Virus record (IMG/VR): IMGVR_UViG_3300037069_001879
Location: 1-52,363 of that record
Strand: one strand, 5' to 3'
Length of the DNA: 52,363 bases
Source: a virus
In this document: positions 9,601 through 17,343 of the stretch, piece by piece
Numbering within the stretch: the stretch's first letter is position 1
Layout of the letters: each line of letters starts with the position of its first letter
Made by a program: the position numbers and the translations under genes
The notes under the pieces: generated by a model
Database searches by the model: none
The model's input: the letters and a program-made list of their open reading frames with translations, nothing else
Told to the model about the DNA's origin: nothing

Positions 9601-10591
9601 CAGCAAGGTCATCTTTACCAATTCCTCGTCGTGCGCCTATCGCCGCAATCTTAGCGAGATCGTCCAACGAGGTTGATGTTTTGATACGCTTTAAACTCTC
9701 CTCCAGTTTGTCGGTCTCCTCTGCTGTTAAAGAGGCTTTTTGACGTACAAGGGCTAAGCTTTCGCCCACCGCTTCGTTACCTTTGAAGATACTACCCAGC
9801 AAGGCAAAGCCGGCCTGTATGGATAAGTAGCCAAGCGCAAACTGTGAAAACTGATTTCCTAATCCGCTCAGCGCCGACTTATAATTACCAACGTTCCTAA
9901 AGTTTTGGTTTATGCTTGCGTCAAACTCTTTTAGGCGCGCTGTATTATTGAAAATTTGCTTTTCGAGCGCGGCGGCCTCTTTGTTGCCTTTGGCCAAACC
10001 CTCGGGCATATTTTTCAGGCTCACTATTAATCTCTTATTCTCAGCGTCAAGGGCTGCGTAAGATCCTGCGGCAGCGGTAAAAACCTGCTTCGTGCTTCGC
10101 AGGGTGTTGTTCATCGTCTTAATGTCGGAATCGATTTGCCGGGCATCTTTGGCGATCTGTTGAGCTTTTTCGTGATTAGCTGAGGTAAATGCAGCCTCAT
10201 AGGCGCGCTTTAGGTCTGCATACTGTTGGGTGAGCGACTTAACGGCATCCCTCGCAACTGCATCCGTATTTTTTGCGTCTTGCCTCGACTGTTTAAGCTT
10301 GTCCAGTTGGGACTTTAATTTATCAGCAGCCTGCAGGTTATCAAGCAACGCCTTTTGGTTTTGCTTATTGGCGACCGATAATTGTAAGGTAGATTTTAAC
10401 AACTGCTCGTTAACGCTGGTGAGTTGAATTTCCTGCTCAGTCAGCCTTTGCAGTTGCCCACCTATAACCGAATTGAAAAAATCGGTGTAGGTTTTTTTAA
10501 GCAGGTTAACACCATTTATACCCTTCTCAATAGTTGACTGGTCATTGAAATTAAAGAGATCGTTAAAATCAATAGGGTTATTACCTGCCAT
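6668..10591 (-). CDS. Tape-measure protein
   Basis: This is the longest gene in the genome (1307 residues). The N-terminal 250 residues are Lys/Gln/Ala-rich coiled coil. A hydrophobic stretch near residue 250 is followed by the Ala/Gly-rich region typical of phage tail tape-measure proteins. A long second coiled-coil zone follows, then a hydrophobic segment around residue 1140. The C-terminal block reads EFAVVNDRGTELLE, a signature found near the end of many tape measures. In the family, length sets tail length: at about 0.15 nm per residue a tail near 190-200 nm would be expected. It lies downstream of the frameshifted chaperone pair, separated by the muramidase gene and a 267-bp regulatory gap. 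Confidence 0.93.
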   Translation of the reverse strand: MAGNNPIDFNDLFNFNDQSTIEKGINGVNLLKKTYTDFFNSVIGGQLQRLTEQEIQLTSVNEQLLKSTLQLSVANKQNQKALLDNLQAADKLKSQLDKLKQSRQDAKNTDAVARDAVKSLTQQYADLKRAYEAAFTSANHEKAQQIAKDARQIDSDIKTMNNTLRSTKQVFTAAAGSYAALDAENKRLIVSLKNMPEGLAKGNKEAAALEKQIFNNTARLKEFDASINQNFRNVGNYKSALSGLGNQFSQFALGYLSIQAGFALLGSIFKGNEAVGESLALVRQKASLTAEETDKLEESLKRIKTSTSLDDLAKIAAIGARRGIGKDDLAGFAEGLDLVSRALGNQIAGGAEGVATALTKINSLFGISNQFGVKEGIIKTGSALATLGKFSITTSENLQDFATRTAGVAQVFKLSLPQVLAYGSAFQEAGVEAEKSGTAFNKLLLLLAGKKEKYFAIAQLGDAKLTLKDFTDLINTDADAALKKFFVGLTSGNATATEMATRLKDLGLKAGDVTRSVIGLAQNQGKLVTATNLVTESFKTGSEALSENAISQDTLSAHTDLFLKKFTNATTSGAISNFFKQIVDGAGNAVDALNKLFNSRSASELFARIFSFDASNFDSLNSVSDNTQATQKKHDELLKKNPLTGNGYPENVGNDPEKIKALLKEYKTAADDAFASYNQYARAVKKGDVEDGGPINLSKSLKNAKDLEYSYNKIREAYVRARDAVKVKPPASSSGTKELGDGDLRSIPEIQKRIKELTDQPDSAVKGSVTNERIIALRERLKELHGTVKSTKDGFAELQAEIDKLGKKIQDRFLKGEKVGENDPTVKLYRKEVAKLNAAKEAYENLMRGSTFQPLPGRPDAGDINSAAKDLNAQQVKLDYKKDAEDAEKSLDEIATKYAIYNKDILEQYKAATIDKDDYNHLQLKSVIDQQNEEYFATKVALNARLQLSKEGSLEQLRLLKQVADLDKKHAEEQIKNAEEVEVARIKGIKEVFQEFNRSLPAIAKGVGNGYAEIFKTLSKGVEDFAVKQKLSLTDAFELAGGLADGFTQNFIDGSNQRIAQLGVERDNSLVIAGGNAAAKRAIEKKYNDEVAAEKTKQAKAEKLDALFRIALNTAIGITSALASLPPNVPLSIAIGILGAAEFAVAAAKPIPKYYKGRTGGPEEFAVVNDRGTELLEHEGKFRIAGGGKETVTRLKKGEKVHTADRSAEILRQQFDGGNDANQFVDSLIRGTDIVRNYEHQKTDKLIKSLLSKSVSADQMERAFTRAINQRPVRETVIDADGWREFEVTSNSRIQKQAERRKGGGRG

Positions 10592-10858
10592 TGCTAATTT
10601 TTTTAAAATACACCTGTGTTAAAATTTGGATTATGTGGCCCAAATCTTATAGCTTTGCAATGCCACGCAGCTACGCGCCGGCACTTGCAAAAGCAGTTAT
10701 ATAAACTTTTTCATTTATAACTGTCTGATTATCAAACAGTTACGCAGGTTTACCCTCACCCTGTAGCCTCGACGGTTCATCTTATATTCGCTTGATAATC
10801 AAACCCTTATCACATACCTGCTTTGCCCCAAACATACACTTTATTTTTTTTAAATATA
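10592..10858. promoter_or_regulatory. Intergenic region with palindromes shared with the 31.9-kb region, upstream of tape measure
   Basis: No convincing ORF lies in these 267 bp. It holds a hairpin with arms at 10693-10700 and 10715-10722, a near-perfect 23-bp dyad at 10719-10741 centred on TGATTATCA, and the palindrome TTGATAATCAA at 10792-10802. The word CTGATTATCAAAC (10725-10737) recurs at 31967-31979. The stretch from 10781 to 10801 recurs inverted at 31968-31988 with one mismatch. A leftward -7 box (TATGTTTG, 10829-10836) could drive the tape measure, but no matching -33 TTTG is visible. Shared operator sites or secondary replication elements are both possible. Confidence 0.6.
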
Positions 10859-11461
10859 CTATTTTCCGGTAGCTTCTACCGCTAAAAATTTATTTCTGTT
10901 CGCGTGTAATCGAACATTGTAAGGCAGCTCAGCATTTTTGTCAGCCAATTCCTTATATTTTGGTCCATTGTAGTAAAAAGCAATGTTGTCATAATCGCAT
11001 TTTAAAACCGCTTCGTGTAATTTTGGTTTGGATTTTATCCATTTCAGCATACAGTCAACCTGGTTTAACTCGCTTATTTGGCAGTAATCCCAAAAGTCCT
11101 GAACGTGCTTAAAACCGATCGCATAACAGTTAAAACCCATTAGCTGCCCTATACCGATAGAAGTTGATAATTGGGCTGCTGTCTTATCCTCAATGGCTGC
11201 AATATTAAAAGCTTTCCACTCAGCGGTTTGGTTTTGTGCGCCTGTGTTCATCCAGGTAGTTTGACCCGCTGCCCAATCTTTATGCTCTTTTTTAAACCAG
11301 GTCGGTTCAAAGCGTATTATCATATGGTAAGGCGAAAGACGCGAAAAACCAATCCCTGACGTTTCGACTGAAAGGATAGATCGTATCATAGGTAAATCGT
11401 ACCCGTACTGAGATACAATGGTTTTTAATTGTTGCAATGTGAGTACTGTTTGGCTTTCCAT
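10859..11461 (-). CDS. N-acetylmuramidase endolysin
   Basis: A 200-residue protein that fits the PF11860 muramidase family along its whole length. It has an early SVETSG segment with the likely catalytic Glu33, then IIRFEPTWF, SIGIGQLMGFN in the centre, and a C-terminal FYYNGPKY. The family hydrolyses the glycan backbone of peptidoglycan between MurNAc and GlcNAc. There is no signal peptide, so it would need the holin or tail delivery to reach the wall. It sits inside the tail operon, one base after the chaperone extension gene and upstream of the tape measure. It could therefore act either as the lysis enzyme or as a tail-borne lysozyme for DNA entry. Confidence 0.9.
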   Translation of the reverse strand: MESQTVLTLQQLKTIVSQYGYDLPMIRSILSVETSGIGFSRLSPYHMIIRFEPTWFKKEHKDWAAGQTTWMNTGAQNQTAEWKAFNIAAIEDKTAAQLSTSIGIGQLMGFNCYAIGFKHVQDFWDYCQISELNQVDCMLKWIKSKPKLHEAVLKCDYDNIAFYYNGPKYKELADKNAELPYNVRLHANRNKFLAVEATGK

Positions 11462-11462
11462 A

Positions 11463-11822
11463 TTATTTAGGTTTGTTTTGCGAATTAAAAAAGGTCAGCT
11501 TAGCGTAAAGCTCCATGGTCGTTATATTCTTTGTCAGGTGCCCTGCTGTTTCAAGCGCCGCACAAACATTGTTAAAATTATTCTCAAAACCAACCACAGC
11601 GTTTTTTACGCTTTCGTCCCTGAAATCATAGGTTTGAACCGAGTTAATAAAATACTGCTCAGCAACCTTTAACTCAACCTCTCCCTCACCTTGAATATCG
11701 GCATTAGGCGACATGGTTTTTAACAGGGCGATAACTTTTTTCTTAACATTGGAATAAAAATCCAACTCGTCGGTGTCAGGAAATAGCTTAGGAAAGTGCG
11801 TTTTTAATTGGGATTGGAGTTT
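11463..11822 (-). CDS. Tail assembly chaperone, -1 frameshift extension (gpT-like)
   Basis: The frame is open from the A9 run at 11820-11828 to the stop at 11463 and adds about 119 residues. Its only independent start is a TTG at 11765 (100 residues) with no visible ribosome-binding site. It lies exactly in the -1 frame relative to the preceding 140-residue gene, and there is no stop between the slippery run and this TTG. In siphoviruses the chaperone upstream of the tape measure is made as a short form and a -1-frameshifted long form (lambda gpG and gpGT). A fused product of about 254 residues is predicted. The protein itself has no recognised domain, so the assignment rests on architecture. 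Confidence 0.75.
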   Translation of the reverse strand, partial: KLQSQLKTHFPKLFPDTDELDFYSNVKKKVIALLKTMSPNADIQGEGEVELKVAEQYFINSVQTYDFRDESVKNAVVGFENNFNNVCAALETAGHLTKNITTMELYAKLTFFNSQNKPK

Positions 11823-12226
11823 TTTTTTGAATCCAATACCGCATCTTCAACCATTTTTTGAGTTAAACCCTTTTTTGAAAGGCCATCTATTAGGTCGGAA
11901 AGGTTATTTGAGGAGTGATCTGTTATGACCTGATCGTTTACGCTATGGATCAGGCAACCAAAAGAAAGGTGTTTGTAGCTCAGTTTTTCAAGGATCGCAA
12001 AACTGGTATAGTACAGGTTCTCAGCTTCGGTTTTTGCTTCGGTATATTTGTTCGCTGCAAGGTGTTTAAACATAGCATCGTACCTGGTTATAATGTCGTC
12101 CATTGTCGAACCTATGCCCGCGTCTTGTAAAAGGTATTTTTGAAACTCCTTATACAGGGCGGCAGGCATGTCCATTGCATCGTCGTAAAGCAGTATTTTA
12201 GTATCAGGTAACAGTAGTGAGATCAT
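11804..12226 (-). CDS. Tail assembly chaperone, short form (gpG-like)
   Basis: A 140-residue, mostly helical acidic protein. I chose ATG 12226 because it overlaps the stop of the upstream gene as ATGA (12226-12223). A longer reading to 12385 would overlap the membrane-protein gene almost entirely. The last codons before the stop are TCA AAA AAA AAC, a canonical slippery context, and the -1 frame is open beyond it. It precedes the muramidase and tape measure, the usual place for the tail chaperone that coats the tape measure during tube assembly. Sequence similarity to known gpG proteins is not obvious by eye. Confidence 0.75.
   Translation of the reverse strand: MISLLLPDTKILLYDDAMDMPAALYKEFQKYLLQDAGIGSTMDDIITRYDAMFKHLAANKYTEAKTEAENLYYTSFAILEKLSYKHLSFGCLIHSVNDQVITDHSSNNLSDLIDGLSKKGLTQKMVEDAVLDSKKNSNPN
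11820..11828 (-). other. Programmed -1 ribosomal frameshift site (A9 slippery run)
   Basis: The minus strand reads TCA AAA AAA AAC in the zero frame of the short chaperone gene. Both A-AAA-AAA and A-AAA-AAC heptamers are present in slip phase. Five codons remain before the zero-frame stop at 11804. A -1 slip continues into the downstream frame for about 119 codons. Confidence 0.75.
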
Positions 12227-12507
12227 AATATTTTCCGCGACAAGGTTGCAGTCGCCACGGCAAATGCGAAAATAATACAAAGATCGAATAGGTAAAAATG
12301 GCTGAGCTTTAGTACGAAATGGTAGGTCTCCTCCAGTACGGACATCCAAAAGAATAAACAAAACTCGCACCGCTCGGGCATCCACCTTTTTCTGTGATAA
12401 TCGTAAAATTCAATCAGGCCCACCTTTGTTGCAACAAGGTACAGGCCCGCATTATACAGCGCAAAGAACAGGATCCAAATAAATGAATTATAGTTTAATA
12501 AAATCAT
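12223..12507 (-). CDS. Small membrane protein with CxxC-FW motif
   Basis: A 94-residue protein starting at ATG 12507, which overlaps the 3' end of the upstream gene by 20 bp. Its stop overlaps the chaperone start as ATGA. There are likely three membrane segments (about residues 5-25, 48-60 and 70-90). A central CEFCLFFW motif resembles the paired cysteines of DUF1360-type membrane proteins. With the two upstream TM proteins it forms a cluster of inner-membrane proteins between neck and tail genes. A role in lysis, superinfection exclusion or tail-mediated entry is possible, and none is shown by the sequence. Confidence 0.7.
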   Translation of the reverse strand: MILLNYNSFIWILFFALYNAGLYLVATKVGLIEFYDYHRKRWMPERCEFCLFFWMSVLEETYHFVLKLSHFYLFDLCIIFAFAVATATLSRKIL

Positions 12508-13324
12508 AGGTTGCGGATAGGTATAAGTTTGCGCGATTTCTGTTAAACAGCGGGTTTGCAATCGTATTGTTTGGGCTCATATTGTAAAGGTAGCTTGCTC
12601 GTAATGAAGCAGGACCTCTGCTGATCTCAACGCCCGGGCCAAACTCAGGTTCTTTGGAGTACACGCTATAACGAGTCACGCCAAAAAGCTTGAAACCGTA
12701 TAAAGCTATAGGCTGTTCCACTTGATAATGCTTCACGCCCTCGACCGTCATATTGGTATCAGCAGACGAAACGTCCATAAAATAGTGTCGCGGCCCCAGG
12801 AACCAATTCCGCTTGTTATAGTTAGCTACTATCAGCCCTGTGTTATAATGATACCCAAACAACCCTGCTTTTTCAGGGTCAGCGTCAGGGGTATAGCTCA
12901 GGCGTATAAACTCCGATTGGTAGTAAAACACCTTTTTATTGGCAGCGTTAAGTTTAATATTTGCTCTCAAAAGGCTGTCTTTTAACGTTATGGTTAGCGT
13001 TGTAAGCTCAGCGACCTGATTTTTATAGTCGGCGCCAAGATCAAGGCTCCTTTCGGCGGTGTCAGCCCACCCAGGTAGAACCTCTTTTTTGCTTTCGAGA
13101 TATGATATTGGTTTGGGCGCCTCGTAGGTTCGGTGTTTTGAATGTGTCAAGGTATCGGTGAATTGTTTAACCAACTTAGTTGCGGTATTGATAACCTTAG
13201 AGTTGGATTGGGCCTTTTCGTCGGCTGCTTGGTATTTCCTTAAATAGATAAAGAAACACACCCACCCTGCAATAAATAATACTGTCAATAACAGCAGGAG
13301 GTAATTTTTAAGTGAATTGAACAT
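12488..13324 (-). CDS. Membrane-anchored coiled-coil protein with beta-rich C-terminus
   Basis: A 278-residue protein. A single N-terminal membrane segment (residues about 7-27) is followed by a charged helical or coiled-coil stretch to about residue 135. A tyrosine-rich C-terminal half ends in alternating strands (NLYLSATYDFIKL), as in outer-membrane-type beta proteins. One inner-membrane anchor plus a periplasmic coiled coil is the layout of an i-spanin. The beta-rich tail could contact the outer membrane, so a spanin-like lysis role is a reasonable guess. It is preceded 5 bp away by another TM protein. Confidence 0.65.
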   Translation of the reverse strand: MFNSLKNYLLLLLTVLFIAGWVCFFIYLRKYQAADEKAQSNSKVINTATKLVKQFTDTLTHSKHRTYEAPKPISYLESKKEVLPGWADTAERSLDLGADYKNQVAELTTLTITLKDSLLRANIKLNAANKKVFYYQSEFIRLSYTPDADPEKAGLFGYHYNTGLIVANYNKRNWFLGPRHYFMDVSSADTNMTVEGVKHYQVEQPIALYGFKLFGVTRYSVYSKEPEFGPGVEISRGPASLRASYLYNMSPNNTIANPLFNRNRANLYLSATYDFIKL

Positions 13325-13329
13325 GGTTT

Positions 13330-13698
13330 TTAATGATTAATTAGCTTTTTTGACTTGATTAATAAATGTTTTCTAACCAGGCTATCCGTCTTTTGGGTGC
13401 TGTCCTTATAGCGGGTGTAGCCTAATTTTTGGTCCAATAGTTCGTTCGTAATCTGCAAATTTATGTTTCTTTCGGTGGCAAACGAATTTTTCCAATATAT
13501 AACCTCTTGTTTGCAGTCATTGTTTTGGTCTTTTTTGGCGATTACGAATTGGTCCAGCATAAAACCGCCCGCAATGCTCAGTAAAATCATTGTCCAGGTT
13601 AGCGGATGTTTAACCACATTATTAAAAGAAATTTCAGGTACAGGTAGTGACATTAGCGACGATTTTATAAATTTCAATATTACGTTTAAGTGCTCCAT
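13330..13698 (-). CDS. Small bitopic membrane protein
   Basis: A 122-residue protein with one clear membrane span (about residues 33-52, WTMILLSIAGGFMLDQFVI) and a charged helical C-terminal region of about 65 residues with heptad character. It lies 2 bp downstream of a neck-type gene and 5 bp upstream of the next TM protein. The pair of single-pass proteins with coiled-coil domains might form a spanin or entry complex. No family recognised. Confidence 0.65.
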   Translation of the reverse strand: MEHLNVILKFIKSSLMSLPVPEISFNNVVKHPLTWTMILLSIAGGFMLDQFVIAKKDQNNDCKQEVIYWKNSFATERNINLQITNELLDQKLGYTRYKDSTQKTDSLVRKHLLIKSKKLINH

Positions 13699-13700
13699 TT

Positions 13701-14321
13701 TTAGCTTTTAAGAGGCGAATAACAAATATTTGGATCTCCTACCAGTATCCTGTACGACAAATCAAAGTCAATCCTGAACGCGGTATATGGAAACTTCATA
13801 TACTCGCGGTACTCCTCTAATATCGTATAGTTTGAAAAAACATTTTCGTAACTCTCAAAAGTTTTGGTTACATATACATTGCTAAATTTACCCAGTGTAA
13901 CCAGTACCTGTAATTTAAGTTGCTCAGTTGTCCTTGCAGTGGCTATAACATTTAATTTTTTAAGGTTTATCCAAACTACCAACGACGCAGGGGCGGTAAA
14001 TATCGAATTATGACCTGGCAGATAATCAATGGCTTTAATAGGATCGTTCACGTAAAAAAACGATTGAGCGCGTAGGTTATCATTAGGCATAACATTCAAA
14101 GGCTCGCCACCTGCTTGGTAAACCTCAGGATAATAAATAAGCTTTCGCGACGACTGCCCTGGCAATATCTTAACCAGTTCTTGTTTGAACGCGCGGCCAA
14201 AGGCGTGATTGCCTAACCAGCCAAGATCGTTTTGTAGTTGCTCTTGGATATTCTGTATCGCTTTATCTACGCCAAGAAATTCGTTAATAAGCGGGGCTGA
14301 CGGATCGAGGTAGTTTATCAT
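13701..14321 (-). CDS. Probable neck/tail-completion protein
   Basis: A 206-residue soluble protein encoded between the capsid/neck genes and the membrane-protein cluster, overlapping the upstream gene by 4 bp (ATGA at 14321-14318). It lacks TM segments or a signal. In siphoviruses this slot holds head-tail joining or tail-terminator proteins, and its size fits. No motif confirms it, so the call is positional. Confidence 0.55.
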   Translation of the reverse strand: MINYLDPSAPLINEFLGVDKAIQNIQEQLQNDLGWLGNHAFGRAFKQELVKILPGQSSRKLIYYPEVYQAGGEPLNVMPNDNLRAQSFFYVNDPIKAIDYLPGHNSIFTAPASLVVWINLKKLNVIATARTTEQLKLQVLVTLGKFSNVYVTKTFESYENVFSNYTILEEYREYMKFPYTAFRIDFDLSYRILVGDPNICYSPLKS

Positions 14322-14761
14322 AATGCACCTGTTTTAATTATGCTCCTTAGGTCTTTTATCATTAACGGTTTCATAGCTTGTCTAACCTGACCTAACGAAG
14401 GGTCGGACAAGCCCAATATTTCGTGGCCGTATTTTTCTTGCAAAGCCTCTGATTTGGCATCTAATGAAATCAGTTCATATTTGGTAGCGTACTGCTTTAC
14501 CCTGATTGCGCCCTGAAAAAAACCTTCGTCTTTTAGCGTTACACGATCATAGGGCTGCCCTTTTTTCTTTTTCTGTATAACGGTATAAGGAGCATAAGCG
14601 GGTGTTATGGGCGCGCCTGTATCCAGTAACCCTGCGTTAAGCTGCTCAATATTTAACGAGATCATTAAATCCTCTTGGCGATCTGCGGCCCTTTGAACAA
14701 GACCTTGCATCGGCAAAGTGCTTAACGTATGCTCCAACCTTTCAAAAATAGCCAAATTCAT
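14318..14761 (-). CDS. Probable head-tail connector (HK97 gp10-like position)
   Basis: A 147-residue, charged, largely helical protein with a Lys-rich loop around residue 65 and a C-terminal KYGHEILGLS...PLMIKDLRSI segment. The pattern and size resemble small neck or virion-morphogenesis proteins that follow the capsid gene in HK97-like phages. It starts 3 bp after the 440-residue structural gene and overlaps the next gene as ATGA. Assignment is by position and general resemblance. Confidence 0.6.
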   Translation of the reverse strand: MNLAIFERLEHTLSTLPMQGLVQRAADRQEDLMISLNIEQLNAGLLDTGAPITPAYAPYTVIQKKKKGQPYDRVTLKDEGFFQGAIRVKQYATKYELISLDAKSEALQEKYGHEILGLSDPSLGQVRQAMKPLMIKDLRSIIKTGAL

Positions 14762-14763
14762 TT

Positions 14764-16086
14764 CTATATACTTTCGTAGGTTAATTTACCCTTTGTGCTG
14801 CAAGGAATACAATTTATGTCAAATCCTGAAATATCCCAATCTACCGCGGCAATGGCATCGTTTAAATACGCTCGTAAACTGCCGCTGCTCGTTTTTGGAT
14901 CCAGCTCGGTTGCCGCAAGCTGTTTGGTGGTCATGGCCACGCCATTCATACGTGTGGAGTTTGCAATTTGTTCCAAGCATTTTAAACCAACCTGCTTTGC
15001 GTAGGCGTCAGCGAAAACACCAGCGTTAGCGCAAATAAATTGGCTTACATCACATTGAACAGAAAACGCAAGGTTAAAACCCCAGTTGGTATCGTAAACA
15101 AACTGTGTGCGTGTTATGTCCCACATCTTTGGCGCGCCTGATGTTAAGTCCTCGCTGTCGACCTTTATAGCGGTCGCCTTTATAAACTTGTTCCAAACCC
15201 TGTAAGCTTGCAGGTTAAATTGGTTGCAAGTCAAGCAAGGCGCAACCGAAAGGTTAAATCGCTTTTCGATTGCCTGAGCTGAACCTAAATCCTTTTGGTA
15301 GTAGCCTATGAAATAGATACCACCAAGATCGTGACCCGTGTCTACGTTGTTATCGTAATGCTTTATGGCTACGGGCTTGCTGTTGCTATCTAAAATATCA
15401 TTCCAGTTGAAATTCAACCCGCCCTTGGCGTTTATCGTTAGCCTGTAAACAGGGTCGGACAAACTGCTGTGGAAGATGTAAATGGGAAGGTTGTTTATCG
15501 CGGTATCAAGCTGGATACCGATCTGAGTAATGTAATTTATAATATTTTGGTTGGGCTTTAATTCGATTGCAAAGCCAACGAAATCGCCTGAGTTTATAAC
15601 CCTGTCAGTCAGTATGCCACCACCCTCGTACAACCTGGTATTTTCCATTAGGGTTTTGCTATAATTAGCTATTTTCCTATTTCTGAAAACGGACGTTACA
15701 ACGTCAATGGCGCACTGATACTTAATATCATAAAGCCATTGGCTAAATGGATCGCTCGCCTCCCAGTTTGCAGACGCGTGTGGCGCCACCGTATTTTGGG
15801 CGGGCGATAACGATGTTAATGCCGTATAATAAACCGTTTCGTCAACCCACATGGTTCCTTTTTTAACCGACTGAGAAGGATCCCAGGTAGGAAACGCGAA
15901 CAAAGGAAACTCCGGCGCGCTGTTAAATATGTTCTCAACCGTGCAAAGCGGATGAACGCCTGTAATGGTTCGCCCTGTGGTACTTGAGGTTAATCGGCTA
16001 TCCAGTAAAGGATACGCTGGGTCGCTTGACTGAGCAAACTGGGCCAGTGGCATTATACATTCGGATATTAAGGCTTCATTGAACAT
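14764..16086 (-). CDS. Structural protein of unknown role (440 aa)
   Basis: A 440-residue protein directly downstream of the major capsid gene and its terminator. It has a beta-rich composition, a CLTCNQF pair of cysteines near residue 290, and further cysteines in the C-terminal half (CANAGVF, CIPCSTKG). There is no signal or membrane segment. Location after the capsid and before neck genes suggests a head-tail adaptor or a tail tube or virion accessory protein. The cysteine pairs hint at a metal site or disulfides, which is unusual for neck proteins. Confidence 0.6.
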   Translation of the reverse strand: MFNEALISECIMPLAQFAQSSDPAYPLLDSRLTSSTTGRTITGVHPLCTVENIFNSAPEFPLFAFPTWDPSQSVKKGTMWVDETVYYTALTSLSPAQNTVAPHASANWEASDPFSQWLYDIKYQCAIDVVTSVFRNRKIANYSKTLMENTRLYEGGGILTDRVINSGDFVGFAIELKPNQNIINYITQIGIQLDTAINNLPIYIFHSSLSDPVYRLTINAKGGLNFNWNDILDSNSKPVAIKHYDNNVDTGHDLGGIYFIGYYQKDLGSAQAIEKRFNLSVAPCLTCNQFNLQAYRVWNKFIKATAIKVDSEDLTSGAPKMWDITRTQFVYDTNWGFNLAFSVQCDVSQFICANAGVFADAYAKQVGLKCLEQIANSTRMNGVAMTTKQLAATELDPKTSSGSLRAYLNDAIAAVDWDISGFDINCIPCSTKGKLTYESI

Positions 16087-16113
16087 GGCTATTGGTTTAA
16101 GATGTAAAAAAGA

Positions 16114-16146
16114 AAAGCCCCGTAACCAATACGGCTGCGGGGCTTT
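16114..16146 (-). terminator. Terminator after major capsid gene
   Basis: Nine-base arms AAAGCCCCG (16114-16122) and CGGGGCTTT (16138-16146) enclose a 15-nt loop. On the minus strand the stem is followed by TTTTCTTTTTT, a good U-tract. It lies just past the capsid stop at 16169 and probably lowers read-through into the neck and tail genes. Confidence 0.85.
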
Positions 16147-16168
16147 GCAGTTATTTTGCTCTGCCTAT

Positions 16169-17224
16169 TTATGCAGTAGCAGGACCGGCTAATTCAGTTT
16201 TCAAAATTGGAGAGTAACGGTTTGCAGGATCGCTGTTGTAAGCAGTCACAAAGCAAATATCGGTGCTCCACTCATAGCCCTCTTTCTTAGTACGTGTCAG
16301 GCCGGTTGTACCAGCGTTTAATGCTGAGTAGTCCGCGCAATCTTCGTAATAATAAGTACCCATGTTGAGATCAACAATAGGCATTTGAGCCTGACCCCAC
16401 ACCTTTAAGCCGTTACCAACGGTGTTACCCATGATAGCGTCCCAATCGTTACGATTGTACACACCAACGAAACCGTCAGGGACAACAAACTGAGTGGATT
16501 TAACACCAGCGCCGTTGGTTATGCGATTGGTGTATTTCCAGTTGTAACCCAACATTTGGAAGCTCTCGTTTACGCCGTTAGCGTTACCCTGGCCTTTTAA
16601 ACGATCAACCAGCGGCATACCTGAGGTAGAGCTGATAACGTTTACCGAGCCATAGTAGTCGCGGACGTTTTGGATCGCGTTTAATTGATTGTAGTAGTCG
16701 TTTTTATCCTCGTCAGTTACCTGTAAAGCGTTCCCTACCTGTGGGTAGAAGCTCAGCAAGTCCGAAGGGAAATAAATATTTTTGTCGTTTTCCATTTTTG
16801 CAACGGCAGCAAGGTCAAGCACCGAAGCGAATTTTAACAAGTAAGCATCCAGTTTGCGGGTAAAGTCAGATTGGTATTTTACATCGTTATTTTTGTACTG
16901 AGCAGGCACCATTGTGAAACCAAACGAATAGGTTGCAAAGGTCAAGGCGATAATCCTTGAAGTGTTTTCCTGGTCGGCAATGGTACACGACCTCACGTTT
17001 GAAATGGTAACATTTGGCGCATCCAAAACAGGAACCTGAACTGTATTACCAAAACTTTCTTTTATGAATTTTTCGGTTTCAGGATCCAAAATGCTATTTG
17101 GTAGCGCGGATTGCTTTTGAAAGAAATCCCAGGCGCCGTACTGAGAGGCGCGCAATTCGTTTTTGTCCAAACGTGCTGCGTACTGAGCGCGTAGTGGTTG
17201 CATCAAGGTATTAACTAATGACAT
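16169..17224 (-). CDS. Major capsid protein
   Basis: A 351-residue protein with the mixed alpha/beta composition of HK97-fold capsid proteins. It has an N-terminal helical arm, a long spine-like helix around residues 125-150, and a C-terminal beta-rich A-domain. It follows a coiled-coil scaffold gene and the portal, in the canonical order. The gene has its own strong promoter, a 5' hairpin leader and a terminator, which fits the need for many copies. I did not see a protease gene or obvious cleavage site. Assignment is from order, size and regulatory isolation. Confidence 0.85.
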   Translation of the reverse strand: MSLVNTLMQPLRAQYAARLDKNELRASQYGAWDFFQKQSALPNSILDPETEKFIKESFGNTVQVPVLDAPNVTISNVRSCTIADQENTSRIIALTFATYSFGFTMVPAQYKNNDVKYQSDFTRKLDAYLLKFASVLDLAAVAKMENDKNIYFPSDLLSFYPQVGNALQVTDEDKNDYYNQLNAIQNVRDYYGSVNVISSTSGMPLVDRLKGQGNANGVNESFQMLGYNWKYTNRITNGAGVKSTQFVVPDGFVGVYNRNDWDAIMGNTVGNGLKVWGQAQMPIVDLNMGTYYYEDCADYSALNAGTTGLTRTKKEGYEWSTDICFVTAYNSDPANRYSPILKTELAGPATA

Positions 17225-17252
17225 ACGGAATAGAGTTTAAAGAAGTTTAAAA

Positions 17253-17277
17253 AAATGGTTTTTTGCGCCTCTATCCC
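17253..17277 (-). promoter_or_regulatory. Leader element shared with the 21.6-kb structural gene
   Basis: On the mRNA strand this 25-nt stretch begins GGGATAG and ends AAACCATTT. A stretch of the same length with the same ends lies at 21667-21691. The two sit 28 and 26 nt upstream of their start codons. A shared translational enhancer or protein-binding site is likely. Confidence 0.5.
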
Positions 17278-17298
17278 ATGAAGTGCGGGTATAAAAAT

Positions 17299-17342
17299 GG
17301 TATAACTAATTTCGGTTTATCTCTTAACCGGTTAGTTATACC
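17299..17342 (-). promoter_or_regulatory. 5'-leader hairpin of the major capsid transcript
   Basis: Eleven-base perfect arms GGTATAACTAA (17299-17309) and TTAGTTATACC (17332-17342) enclose an inner CGGTT/AACCG stem. The hairpin begins just after a -7 box, so it would form the extreme 5' end of the capsid mRNA and may protect it from decay. A short ATTTTTAT follows it, so partial termination of the upstream transcript is an alternative. Confidence 0.6.
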
Positions 17343-17343
17343 A

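Noticed and set aside
12227-12385. Upstream extension of the short tail chaperone
   Set aside because: It overlaps the membrane-protein gene. ATG 12226 makes a standard ATGA overlap.
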